Below the pieces are notes generated by a model. It was not told the DNA's origin and ran no database searches. It worked only from the letters and a program-made list of their open reading frames with translations. The position numbers and the translations under genes are program-made. This document shows positions 45,789 through 54,600 of a stretch of DNA of 64,000 bases, one piece after another (positions within the stretch are counted from its first letter, which is position 1; each line of letters starts with the position of its first letter). Source of the stretch: Prosthecobacter debontii (GTDB lineage: Bacteria > Verrucomicrobiota > Verrucomicrobiia > Verrucomicrobiales > Verrucomicrobiaceae); assembly GCA_945869695.1 (NCBI GenBank), contig CAMBPV010000004.1:17404-81403 (forward strand), given 5' to 3'.

Positions 45789-47303
45789 ATGCGCCGATTG
45801 CTCCTCCTTTTGCCTGCTCTCGTTGATTTTTCCTTCGCGGAAGAAAAGAAGACTTCCCCCCTCGTCTTCCCAGACCCCGCGTTGGTTTTGGCGGCAATGA
45901 AAAAGACAGCCAGTGTGCTGCGCCGGGAGGTTTCGTTTGCGGGTGGTTATGCGTGGAGCTGGCCAAAGGACATGAGCATCGCAAAGGGTGAGAATCGAGA
46001 GTCGCCGACGCTGATCATGATCCAGCCGCCGGGCACCCCAGCAGTGGGTCTGGCGATGCTGGGGGCTTACAAGGCATCGGGCGATCCGCTGTTTTTGCAG
46101 GCTGCTCGGGAGGCAGGGCAGGCTCTGATCTGGTGTCAGCTCTCGTCTGGAGGATGGGACAGCGACTTTGATTTTGATCCGCGAAAATCTCGGAACTACC
46201 ACTTCCGCCGTGATATCGAGGCTGGTGACACCGATCCCGGAGGTCGACAGGCAGACTCGACGCTCGATGATCAGAAGACGCAGGCATCGCTGCTGTTTCT
46301 CCTCGAGCTGGCCCATACGGAAGCTGGAAAAGCGGATCCCGCTTTGCGCGCGGCACTCGATTTCGGACTCGAAGGGCTGCTCGTCGCACAGTCTCCCAAC
46401 GGAGCCTGGGGGCAGCACTTCGAAGGCCCCTCGAAGGACACGAACACGGATGCGCGGGCCAAGATCCCGGCTGAATGGCCGCGCATCTGGCCGAATGTGG
46501 ACTACACCAGCTTCCACACACTGAATGACGGCAATCTGCAATGGGTCATGCGCGTGCTTCTCCGGGCTTATGAATTAGAGAAGGATGAGCGCTACCTCAC
46601 AGCTGCGAAAAAACTCGGCAGCTTTCTGCTCAAGGCCCAACTCCCCGAGCCTCAACCTGCCTGGGCTCAGCAATACAACTTTGCCATGGAGCCCGCGTGG
46701 GCGCGTAAATTTGAGCCTCCCGCTGTGAGCTCCGTGGAAAGCATCGGTGCCATGGAGGCATTGTTGGAGCTTTGGCTCGCTACCGGTGATAAGCAGTATT
46801 TGACACCCCATCCCGCAGCGATCCAATGGCTGGAAAAATCACGTTTGCCCGACGGTCAATGGGCGCGCTTCTACGAATTGACGACCAACAAGCCACTCTA
46901 CTGCAAGGCGAAAACGTACGAGATCACCTACGACGACTCCGATCTGCCGACGCATTATGGGTTCAAGATTGATCCGGATGTGGCCAAAGACATCGAGAAA
47001 ATCCGAGCACGGATGACGGCTCCGCGGGAGGAAACGCTGAGCAAACAAGCGCTTCCGACCGAGCCCAAAAAATGGACCAGCCGCGCAAAAGGCGCTGCGG
47101 CCAAGGCGAATACGGCACTCAAGTCACAGGATAAAAAGGGGTTCTGGATCAAGGATGATGAAATCGATGCCGGCGAGACCGTGAAGCACTTCAGAACCCT
47201 GACTTACTATTATGAGGCTGCGAAAAACGGCGGGCAAGACTTCGTGACCCTGAGAGAGCGATCATTGGAGGCGGCAAAACCTGCGCCACCTGAGGCGAAG
47301 TAA
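45789..47303 (+). CDS. Pectate-lyase-like secreted protein (PL10-type alpha/alpha toroid)
   Basis: A 504-aa protein from ATG 45789 with a signal peptide (MRRLLLLLPALVDFSFA). Repeated helical hairpins and the segments TPAVGLAMLGAYKASGDPLFLQAAREAGQALIWCQLSSGGW, SFHTLNDGNLQWVMRVLLRAYE and PEPQPAWAQQYNFAMEPAWARKFEPPAVSSVES resemble polysaccharide lyase family 10 pectate lyases. It would cleave pectin-like polyuronides outside the cytoplasm. The C-terminal ~100 residues are Lys-rich and not clearly part of the catalytic fold. Many PVC proteins of this type are catalytically untested. Confidence 0.83.
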   Translation: MRRLLLLLPALVDFSFAEEKKTSPLVFPDPALVLAAMKKTASVLRREVSFAGGYAWSWPKDMSIAKGENRESPTLIMIQPPGTPAVGLAMLGAYKASGDPLFLQAAREAGQALIWCQLSSGGWDSDFDFDPRKSRNYHFRRDIEAGDTDPGGRQADSTLDDQKTQASLLFLLELAHTEAGKADPALRAALDFGLEGLLVAQSPNGAWGQHFEGPSKDTNTDARAKIPAEWPRIWPNVDYTSFHTLNDGNLQWVMRVLLRAYELEKDERYLTAAKKLGSFLLKAQLPEPQPAWAQQYNFAMEPAWARKFEPPAVSSVESIGAMEALLELWLATGDKQYLTPHPAAIQWLEKSRLPDGQWARFYELTTNKPLYCKAKTYEITYDDSDLPTHYGFKIDPDVAKDIEKIRARMTAPREETLSKQALPTEPKKWTSRAKGAAAKANTALKSQDKKGFWIKDDEIDAGETVKHFRTLTYYYEAAKNGGQDFVTLRERSLEAAKPAPPEAK

Positions 47304-47344
47304 GCAAGAAGCAGAGGGCAGGTGGCGTATTGTTCCCGCTCCTC

Positions 47345-48706
47345 ATGCTCACGATCTCAGGAAAAACCCACGGCAAACTCTGCGACGGCGTCTCTCGGCG
47401 GGATTTCCTGCGTATTGGCGGTTTGGCCATGGGAGGCCTCTCGCTGCCCGAGTTGTTAAAAGCAGAGGCTGAGGCGCGCACAGGTCGCAGTTTTAAGTCG
47501 GTGATCATGATCTACATGTGCGGCGCGCCGCCCCATCAGGACATGTGGGATTTAAAGATGGATGCTCCGCGCGAGATCCGCGGACCCTATAAGCCCATCA
47601 AGACCGCTGTCCCCGGCATCCACATATCGGAACACGCGCCGCGTTTGGCCAAGATCATGGACAAACTGGTGCCCATCCGGAGCATGTGGGGCTCACCCAA
47701 TGGGGCGCATGATTCCTTCATCTGTTACACGGGGAAGCCACCGCCGCCGAATGGTGGAAATGCGCCCACTGGCCGTCCGTCGGACCCGCCCTCATTTGGC
47801 TCGGTGGTGTCTCGGCTGAAGGGTCAGGCGGATCCTGCGATCCCTGCTTTCGTCGGACTCGCACCGCGCGCGGGCCATCCGCCGTACGGCTCTCCCGGTC
47901 ACGCGGGCTACGTCGGTCCTGCGCACACAGCCTTCCGTCCGAATGGTGCAGGAATGGAAGATCTGAAGCTCAACGGCATCACGCTGGATCGGCTGGAGGA
48001 TCGCCGCGCCCTGCTCACGGGGTTCGATCAATTCCGCCGTGAGATCGACTCGAGCGGCCTCGTGTCGAGCATGGACGCCTTCAATCAGCAGGCGTTGAAT
48101 GTGCTGACGTCCAATAAGCTGCTGGCCGCACTCGATCTGGGAAAAGAGACGGTCAAAACGCGTGAGCGGTATGGCAAAGGAGACCCCAAAAACTACGGTG
48201 ACGGTGCTCCGCTCAACTTGGAGCATTTCCTCCTCGCCCGACGTCTCGTGGAGGCCGGCGCACGGGTCGTCACGCTGAATTTTGGCCGCTGGGATTTCCA
48301 TGACAGCAATTACCCGCAGCTTCTCCGGCACCTTCCTTTGTTTGACCAAGGCATGAGTGCACTGGTCGAGGACCTGCATGAGCGCGGACTAGACAAAGAT
48401 GTGGCCGTCGTGGCTTGGGGTGAGTTTGGTCGCACTCCGATCGTGAATAAAGACGGCGGGCGCGACCACTGGCCGCGAGTCGGCGGTGCGCTGCTGGCGG
48501 GTGGCGGATTCCGCACGGGCCAGGTCATCGGGGCCACGGATAAAATCGGCGGAGAGCCAACGGAGCGGCCTGTGCATTTTGGAGAAGTCTTTGCCTCGCT
48601 CTACCAGTTCATGGGCATCGACACTGGCAAAACGACCCTCAACGATCTCACGGGCCGCCCCCAGTACTTGATCGATAGTTGGGCAGCGATGCCGGAGCTT
48701 ATTTGA
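47345..48706 (+). CDS. DUF1501 family protein, copy 2
   Basis: A 453-aa protein from ATG 47345 (a TTG at 47330 would add five residues). The start MLTISGKTHGKLCDGVSRRDFLRIGGLAMGG has the twin-arginine-like signal of the family. SVIMIYMCGAPPHQDMWDLKM, MDKLVPIRSMWGSPNGAHDSF and VAVVAWGEFGRTPIVNKDGGRDHWPRVGGALLAGGGFRTG are family blocks. Role unknown. It follows the pectate-lyase-like gene by about 40 bp and converges with the M23 gene, overlapping its stop by 8 bp. Confidence 0.9.
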   Translation: MLTISGKTHGKLCDGVSRRDFLRIGGLAMGGLSLPELLKAEAEARTGRSFKSVIMIYMCGAPPHQDMWDLKMDAPREIRGPYKPIKTAVPGIHISEHAPRLAKIMDKLVPIRSMWGSPNGAHDSFICYTGKPPPPNGGNAPTGRPSDPPSFGSVVSRLKGQADPAIPAFVGLAPRAGHPPYGSPGHAGYVGPAHTAFRPNGAGMEDLKLNGITLDRLEDRRALLTGFDQFRREIDSSGLVSSMDAFNQQALNVLTSNKLLAALDLGKETVKTRERYGKGDPKNYGDGAPLNLEHFLLARRLVEAGARVVTLNFGRWDFHDSNYPQLLRHLPLFDQGMSALVEDLHERGLDKDVAVVAWGEFGRTPIVNKDGGRDHWPRVGGALLAGGGFRTGQVIGATDKIGGEPTERPVHFGEVFASLYQFMGIDTGKTTLNDLTGRPQYLIDSWAAMPELI

Positions 48707-49733
48707 AGTCGCCACTGATCAAGCGTGCAATGCTCGCACCTTCGGAGCTGAGGACAGGTTTGTCGCCTGAGCCCGCCACACAACCGCGAGTCTGAAAGTA
48801 GTAAGGCATGGTGGATGGCTTGACCCATTTCAAAACAGGAATGCTGACGCGATCAGCGCCGGGCTGGATGCTCACGGGAAGTCCCCAGGCGCTGAAAGTG
48901 ATCTCCCACGAAGCGGGCGGCTGCTCGGGTAAGGCGCTGTGGCAAAGCCAGGGATAGTTTTGTAAAATCTCCATCGGTGCTGAGCCCGGAACGGCGATTC
49001 GGAAAAAGGGCTCCGTCTGCGTGACCAACTGAGCCGCGCTAGTGGATGGATTTTTCTGAAGGGCGAGGTAGAGGCCGGACAAGTCCATGCCCACGAGGTT
49101 CAGACCATTGTAAACGCCGTTGAGATTCGGAGAGCGGTGCATCGCATCATGCCATGCTTCGAAACGAGGCGAGAGCAGCAGATTCAGCTCCACATGCGTG
49201 TGTGCGCGGCGGCGGTCGATACCAGTGCCCGAATACCCGAGAATGCCGAGGACTGTGCCAGCCTCCACTTTATCACCCACGACCCCCCGGATCTCCCGGA
49301 GGTGAGCATAGAGGGAGTAAAACGGCCCGTATCCCCAGTCATGCTTCACCACCAGATAGCGGCCGTAATTGCTCTTTCCAGTCTGCGGGACGCTGTGAAC
49401 GATCTCGCCGCGCGCGATGCTGCGCACTTCATCGAGTGGCTCACCTTTTTCATCACGCGACACGGGCTTGATGTCGAGGCCCTCGTGAAATCGGGAGTAA
49501 AGTGTTTCGCCGGTCGTCAGCCGTTTGGGGTCACGCACAAAACCAAATTGTCCACCCTCCCACGGAGTCGTGGCCTGGCCATCCACCGTGCGGTCGATGA
49601 ACATGTAAAAATCCTCGGGCTTTCCTTCGAGCAGGGCACGATTGTCAGTAGGTAGCGCCAGACTCAGGCGCTGAATCTGCGAGTGCAGATTCAGCGTCGA
49701 TGCGAGTAGAAAAAAGAGCGCCGCGAATTTCAT
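48699..49733 (-). CDS. M23-family metallopeptidase
   Basis: A 344-aa protein with a signal peptide (MKFAALFFLLASTLNLHSQ). The zinc-site pattern of M23 endopeptidases is visible: RFHEGLDIKP (His and Asp ligands), YGRYLVVKHDWGYGPFYSLYAHL, and the catalytic HTHVELNL. VGDKVEAGTVLGILGYSGTG is also family-typical. It probably cleaves peptidoglycan cross-links in the periplasm. Its ATG overlaps the stop of the upstream gene at 49730, suggesting coupled translation. Confidence 0.9.
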   Translation of the reverse strand: MKFAALFFLLASTLNLHSQIQRLSLALPTDNRALLEGKPEDFYMFIDRTVDGQATTPWEGGQFGFVRDPKRLTTGETLYSRFHEGLDIKPVSRDEKGEPLDEVRSIARGEIVHSVPQTGKSNYGRYLVVKHDWGYGPFYSLYAHLREIRGVVGDKVEAGTVLGILGYSGTGIDRRRAHTHVELNLLLSPRFEAWHDAMHRSPNLNGVYNGLNLVGMDLSGLYLALQKNPSTSAAQLVTQTEPFFRIAVPGSAPMEILQNYPWLCHSALPEQPPASWEITFSAWGLPVSIQPGADRVSIPVLKWVKPSTMPYYFQTRGCVAGSGDKPVLSSEGASIARLISGDFK

Positions 49734-50407
49734 CTCGGAAGAGGAGGTCCTTCGAGGGGAATCTCACCTGTGGGGACCCCGCGCGGCATTTCATCTTTTA
49801 CCGGCTTCGGAGCCTGCACTCCCGCCGCTTCGGCCTTGGCTGCCGCGGCTGCATCTTTGGCTTTCTTCTTTTCGTCCTCTTTTGCGTTTCGAAGAGCTTC
49901 CCGCTTTTCTTTCTTGGTGGTGGCCGTCATCTCGATGCCGCTGGAGGCTGAGCGCGAGTTGCTGATATCCGGGTATTTCTTCTGCATCTCCAGGATGACT
50001 GTTTCGGGAACACCACTCCAGATCGTAAAGATGCCATCGAGGATGGGCTGATCCATGGTTACCAGTCCGCAGGAGTAGCCATTGACCTTGGTTAGCAAAA
50101 ATTCACCGGGGCGGGTCCGAGTGGCCAGTTCGAGCGCATTGGTGCCTCTGAAGTCCAGTTTCAGCGTGACTCCGAAAGTGCCGTCATCCGCCGGGAAGGG
50201 ATGAATCGCAGCGATGTCGGAGTGGCTGAATTCCGGCAGGAGCTTAAAGATCATCTGCTGCCCCTCGATGGTTTCAGGAAAAATCACCCTCGGATTATCC
50301 TCCGCAGCCCCCTCGCCATGCACCGAGATGGTGAACTTCGGCTTTTTGCTCATGCCGGTACAAAGGATGCAACAGGCTAACAGAGGGACAAAAAGAGATT
50401 TTCTCAT
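49730..50407 (-). CDS. Secreted protein of unknown function
   Basis: A 225-aa protein with a signal peptide (MRKSLFVPLLACCILCTG). The middle part is beta-rich (KFTISVHGEGAAEDNPRVIFPETI, DDGTFGVTLKLDFRGTNALELAT, LTKVNGYSCGLVTMDQPI). A highly charged Lys/Ala/Glu-rich helix (TTKKEKREALRNAKEDEKKKAKDAAAAAKAEA) and a Pro-rich end follow. I recognise no family. Its stop overlaps the M23 start (ATGA), so the two genes form an operon and may act together on the cell wall. Confidence 0.65.
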   Translation of the reverse strand: MRKSLFVPLLACCILCTGMSKKPKFTISVHGEGAAEDNPRVIFPETIEGQQMIFKLLPEFSHSDIAAIHPFPADDGTFGVTLKLDFRGTNALELATRTRPGEFLLTKVNGYSCGLVTMDQPILDGIFTIWSGVPETVILEMQKKYPDISNSRSASSGIEMTATTKKEKREALRNAKEDEKKKAKDAAAAAKAEAAGVQAPKPVKDEMPRGVPTGEIPLEGPPLPR

Positions 50408-50492
50408 GGGTCCATCAAACCAGAGTGCGGGCTATTTTGCAAGGATTCAGAAAGCAGGGATGATCCAGGGTTTCACCGACGTATTTGGGGCC

Positions 50493-51593
50493 ATGAAGTT
50501 CTGCTCTGTATCGATCCTGCATTTCCTGGTAGGCGTCTCAGCCGTCATGGCCGATGGGCCGCCACCCTCGGAGATCGCAGCCCACTTCAGTCCTCCGGCG
50601 CAATGGAAGAATCAAATGGAGGGTTACCGCTCACCCCTAATCTTTGAGAAGGGTGAGACGGTGAAAAATCCCACCGACTGGTCGAGACGCCGGAGTGAAA
50701 TCCTCAAGGCGTGGCATGAAATCATGGGTGCCTGGCCGGAGGTGATCGAGAAACCACAAATGGAAATCCTTGAATCCAAGCAGCGGGAGAGTTTCACTCA
50801 AAAGCGCATCAGACTGGAAATCGGGCATGGTCAAACCGGTGAAGGCTACCTGCTAATGCCTGAGGGCAAGGGTCCCTTTCCGGCAGTTTTTGTGCCCTAC
50901 TATGATCCTGAAACCAGCGTGGGTCTGACTCACAAGCCGCTGCGTGACTTTGCCTATCAACTCACCAAGCGCGGTTTTGTCACCCTCTCGATTGGATCGC
51001 CGGGCGGTGACGCGCGGAAGCCGGTGCTAGCGATTGATGCCAAGTGCCAACCCCTGAGCTACCTCGCTTATGTCTCGGCGAATGCCTGGCAGGCACTGGC
51101 GTCCCTCCCCGAAGTGGATGCCAAGCGCATCGGCATCGTCGGGCACTCCTATGGGGGTAAGTGGTCCATGTTTGGGGCTTGTCTGTGGGAAAAATTTGCC
51201 TGTGCCGCGTGGAGTGATCCGGGGATCGTCTTCGATGAAACACGGGGCAGCATCAACTATCAGGAGCCGTGGTATCTCGGCCTCGATCCCGCGCTCACCC
51301 GCAAGCCCGGCCTCGTCAGAGCCGACAGCCCGCGTACCGGAGCCTACAAAATGCTGATCGAGCGCGGCCATGATCTGGTGGAGTTTCAGGCACTCATGGC
51401 ACCGCGTCCGTTTCTCGTCAGCGGCGGCGCAGAAGATCCACCGAAGCGGTGGGCGGCGCTGAATCACCTCGCCGCCGTGAACAAGCTGCTCGGTGCAGAG
51501 CACCGCGTGGCCATGACCAACCGCGAGAAACACGACCCCACACCCGAGAGCAATGAGGTGATCTACCGATTTTTCGAGTGGTGGTTGAAGTAA
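50493..51593 (+). CDS. Secreted alpha/beta-hydrolase (dienelactone hydrolase/acetyl-esterase-like)
   Basis: A 366-aa protein from ATG 50493 with a signal peptide (MKFCSVSILHFLVGVSAVMADG); the long upstream open frame is non-coding. The hydrolase part has PEGKGPFPAVFVPYYDPE, the nucleophile elbow GHSYGGKWSM, APRPFLVSGGAEDPPKRW (Asp region) and a closing REKHDPTPESNEVIYRFFEWWLK (His). It resembles carbohydrate esterase-type hydrolases of PVC bacteria. Substrate is unknown; acetylated or feruloylated sugars are possible by family analogy. The promoter region overlaps the divergent gene ending at 50407. Confidence 0.82.
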   Translation: MKFCSVSILHFLVGVSAVMADGPPPSEIAAHFSPPAQWKNQMEGYRSPLIFEKGETVKNPTDWSRRRSEILKAWHEIMGAWPEVIEKPQMEILESKQRESFTQKRIRLEIGHGQTGEGYLLMPEGKGPFPAVFVPYYDPETSVGLTHKPLRDFAYQLTKRGFVTLSIGSPGGDARKPVLAIDAKCQPLSYLAYVSANAWQALASLPEVDAKRIGIVGHSYGGKWSMFGACLWEKFACAAWSDPGIVFDETRGSINYQEPWYLGLDPALTRKPGLVRADSPRTGAYKMLIERGHDLVEFQALMAPRPFLVSGGAEDPPKRWAALNHLAAVNKLLGAEHRVAMTNREKHDPTPESNEVIYRFFEWWLK

Positions 51594-51678
51594 ATACGAC
51601 GGAGAAGCAGGCTCCACGCCTTGATGCGGTCGGTGTCCATTTGCCCGATCAATGCGTATCTCTATTCTCCCTCTCCCC

Positions 51679-54600
51679 ATGTCAAAATCAGCCCCTGCTA
51701 CGAAGAAAGTCAAAACCACGGATGCCATCCAAATCAGGGGCGCGAGGCAGAACAATCTGAAGGGCATCGATCTCGATCTGCCATTGGGAAAGCTGAATGT
51801 CATCACGGGACCGAGCGGCAGTGGCAAGTCATCGCTGGCCTTTGATACGATCTATGCCGAAGGCCAGCGCCGTTACGTGGAGACCTTCTCGCCTTACACG
51901 CGTCAGTTTTTTGAGCGGATGGACAAACCTAAGGTCGATGCGATCCATGGTATCCCGCCTGCGATCGCCATTGAGCAGGTGAACAACATGCGCTCCACGC
52001 GCAGCACCGTGGGCACCATCACCGAGATCAATGACTATCTCAAGATGCTCTTTCCTCGCCTCGCGGAAGGAACGTGCCCCGAGTGTCAGCGCCCAGTCAA
52101 GCCTGAGACGGCGGAGTCCATTCAGAGGGAACTGCTGGACCGTCACGCGGGCGCCACGGCCTTGATTGGGTTTGGCGTCGCAGTGCCAGCGGGCACGAGT
52201 GCAGATGATTTTTTTTCCTTTCTTCAATCCCAAGGCTACCTCCGTGCCTGGATCTATGGCGAGACGATCCGCATTGATGAAACGAGCGCGCTGAAGGGGC
52301 GGAAGTTGCCCGCCATCGTTCAAGTGGTGCAGGATCGAGTGAAACTGGAGGCCGCGCAGCAGAGTCGCGTGGCAGAGGCCGTGGAGGCTTCTCTTCGTCT
52401 AGGCAAAGGACAGGTGAGCGTCATCTTGCCGGATGCGAGTTCTCCCTTGCTTTCATTTTCGACCGACTGGCGCTGTGCGGACTGCGACATCAAATTAGCC
52501 GCGCCGACTCCCGGGCTTTTCAGTTTCAATAACCCCATCGGGGCATGTCCGAAGTGTCGAGGATTCGGTCGCACGCTCGGTCTGGACATGCACAAAGCCA
52601 TCCCAGATGAGAGCCTCAGCATCCGGCAGGGCTTGGTGCGCGCGTTTTCGGGCTCGACCTATTTGGAAAGTCAGGCCGACCTCATCAAGGCAGCAAAAAA
52701 GCGCGGCGTTGACGTGGATAAACCCTTTGATGAATTCAGCGAGACGGATCGCAAGTGGCTCATCAATGGAGAGAACAAAGACCCCGAACTCGCCTACGCG
52801 AGGGGGCAATGGTATGGCGTGAAGGGCTTCTTCACCTGGCTGGAATCCAAAGCCTACAAAATGCACGTGCGCGTCTTCCTGAGCCGCTTCCGTGCCTACA
52901 CAACGTGCGACGAATGTGATGGCGGCAGGCTGAATCAGGCCGCTTACAATTACCGCATCGAAGGCAAAACGCTGGCTGACATCTGGCGTGCTCCCGTGAG
53001 TGATCTGCTCGACGTCGTGACGAGTTGGAAGGTGAGTGATGCGAATCATGCCACGGTGCTCTTGCGCGATGAAATCAGCTCCCGACTCAGCTACCTCGGA
53101 CGGGCGGGTTTGGGCTATCTGAATCTCGACCGTGCGACGCGCACTCTCTCGGGCGGTGAACTCCAGCGGGTGAACCTCACGACCTGCCTGGGTGCCTCGC
53201 TCGTGAACACGCTTTTCGTGCTTGATGAGCCCAGCATCGGACTGCATCCGCGAGACATCGGCAGGCTCATTGGTGTAATGGAAGGGCTGCGGGACAAGGG
53301 AAACACTTTGCTTGTCGTGGAGCACGAAGAGGCAGTGATGCTGGCGGCAGACAATTTGATCGAGATAGGCCCGGGCCGGGGTGAAAAAGGCGGCTCGCTC
53401 GTCTTTAACGGACCGCTGCACAAGATGGCAGCCGCACGTGGCTCGCTGACAGCGGACTACTTGTTTGGAACCAAATCGATTCCACTGCCCACGAAGAGAC
53501 GACCTGTGAATTTGGCGGCTAAAAACGCGAAAGCTGCCTCCTCAGCCCTTCGGATTCGTGGAGCAAGACAGAACAATCTGAAGAATCTCGATCTCGATAT
53601 TCCACTCGGTGTTTTCTGCTGTCTCTCGGGCGTTTCAGGGTCGGGAAAGAGCACGCTCGTGCATGATGTGCTCTACCGGAATCTCCAGCGGATGAGGGGT
53701 GAAGTGTGTGAGGATGAGCCCGGGCGCGTGAAATCCATCAGCGGTCACGAGGGCATCGCGCACATCGTGATGGTGGACCAGTCGCCACTGGCGCGGACGC
53801 CGCGCTCCACGCCTGCCGTTTTTGTGGGAGCCTTCGATTCCATCCGCGCACTTTTTGCGGAGACCGAGGATGCGAAAACCCAAGGCATCACCCCGGGATT
53901 TTTCTCTTTCAATTCGGGTGAAGGCCGTTGTGAGCGATGCAGTGGAACCGGTTATGAGAAGATCGAGATGCAGTTCTTGAGTGATCTTTACGTCACCTGC
54001 CCTGAGTGTGAGGGGAAACGCTATCAACCTCATGCGCTCAGGATTTTATTGGACGGTAAGTCGATCCACGACGTGCTCGGAATGACGGTGGAAGATGCGG
54101 TGCCCTGGCTCTTGTTGCTCGGCCACAAAAAAGCAAACGGCGCGGCGCAATCGCTGAAGATGCTGGTCGAGGCAGGACTCGGATATTTGAGGCTCGGACA
54201 GCCGCTGAACACACTGAGTGGCGGTGAGGCACAGCGGCTCAAGCTCATCAGTCATTTGATCGAATCTCAGACGAGCAGTGAAAAGTCTCTGCTGCTGCTC
54301 GATGAGCCCACCACTGGGCTGCACTTCGATGACATCGCGCTTTTGCTAAAGCTCCTCCAGCGTCTCGTGAACGAAGGGCACAGCCTCTTGGTGATCGAGC
54401 ATAACCTCGAAGTCATCAAATGCGCTGACTGGGTGATCGACCTCGGCCCGGATGGCGGAGAGGCGGGAGGTAGCTTGGTGATCGCTGGCACACCCGAAGT
54501 CGTGGCGGAATGCAAGGCGTCGCACACGGGGCATTTCCTGCGGGAACTGATTTCGGGCTCCAAGTCTCAAGTTTCCAATCGGGTTGCTGAGTCCGTCGCT

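Noticed and set aside
50214..50492. N-terminal extension of the esterase frame
   Set aside because: It overlaps the divergent gene and has no domain pattern, while the signal peptide begins at 50493.
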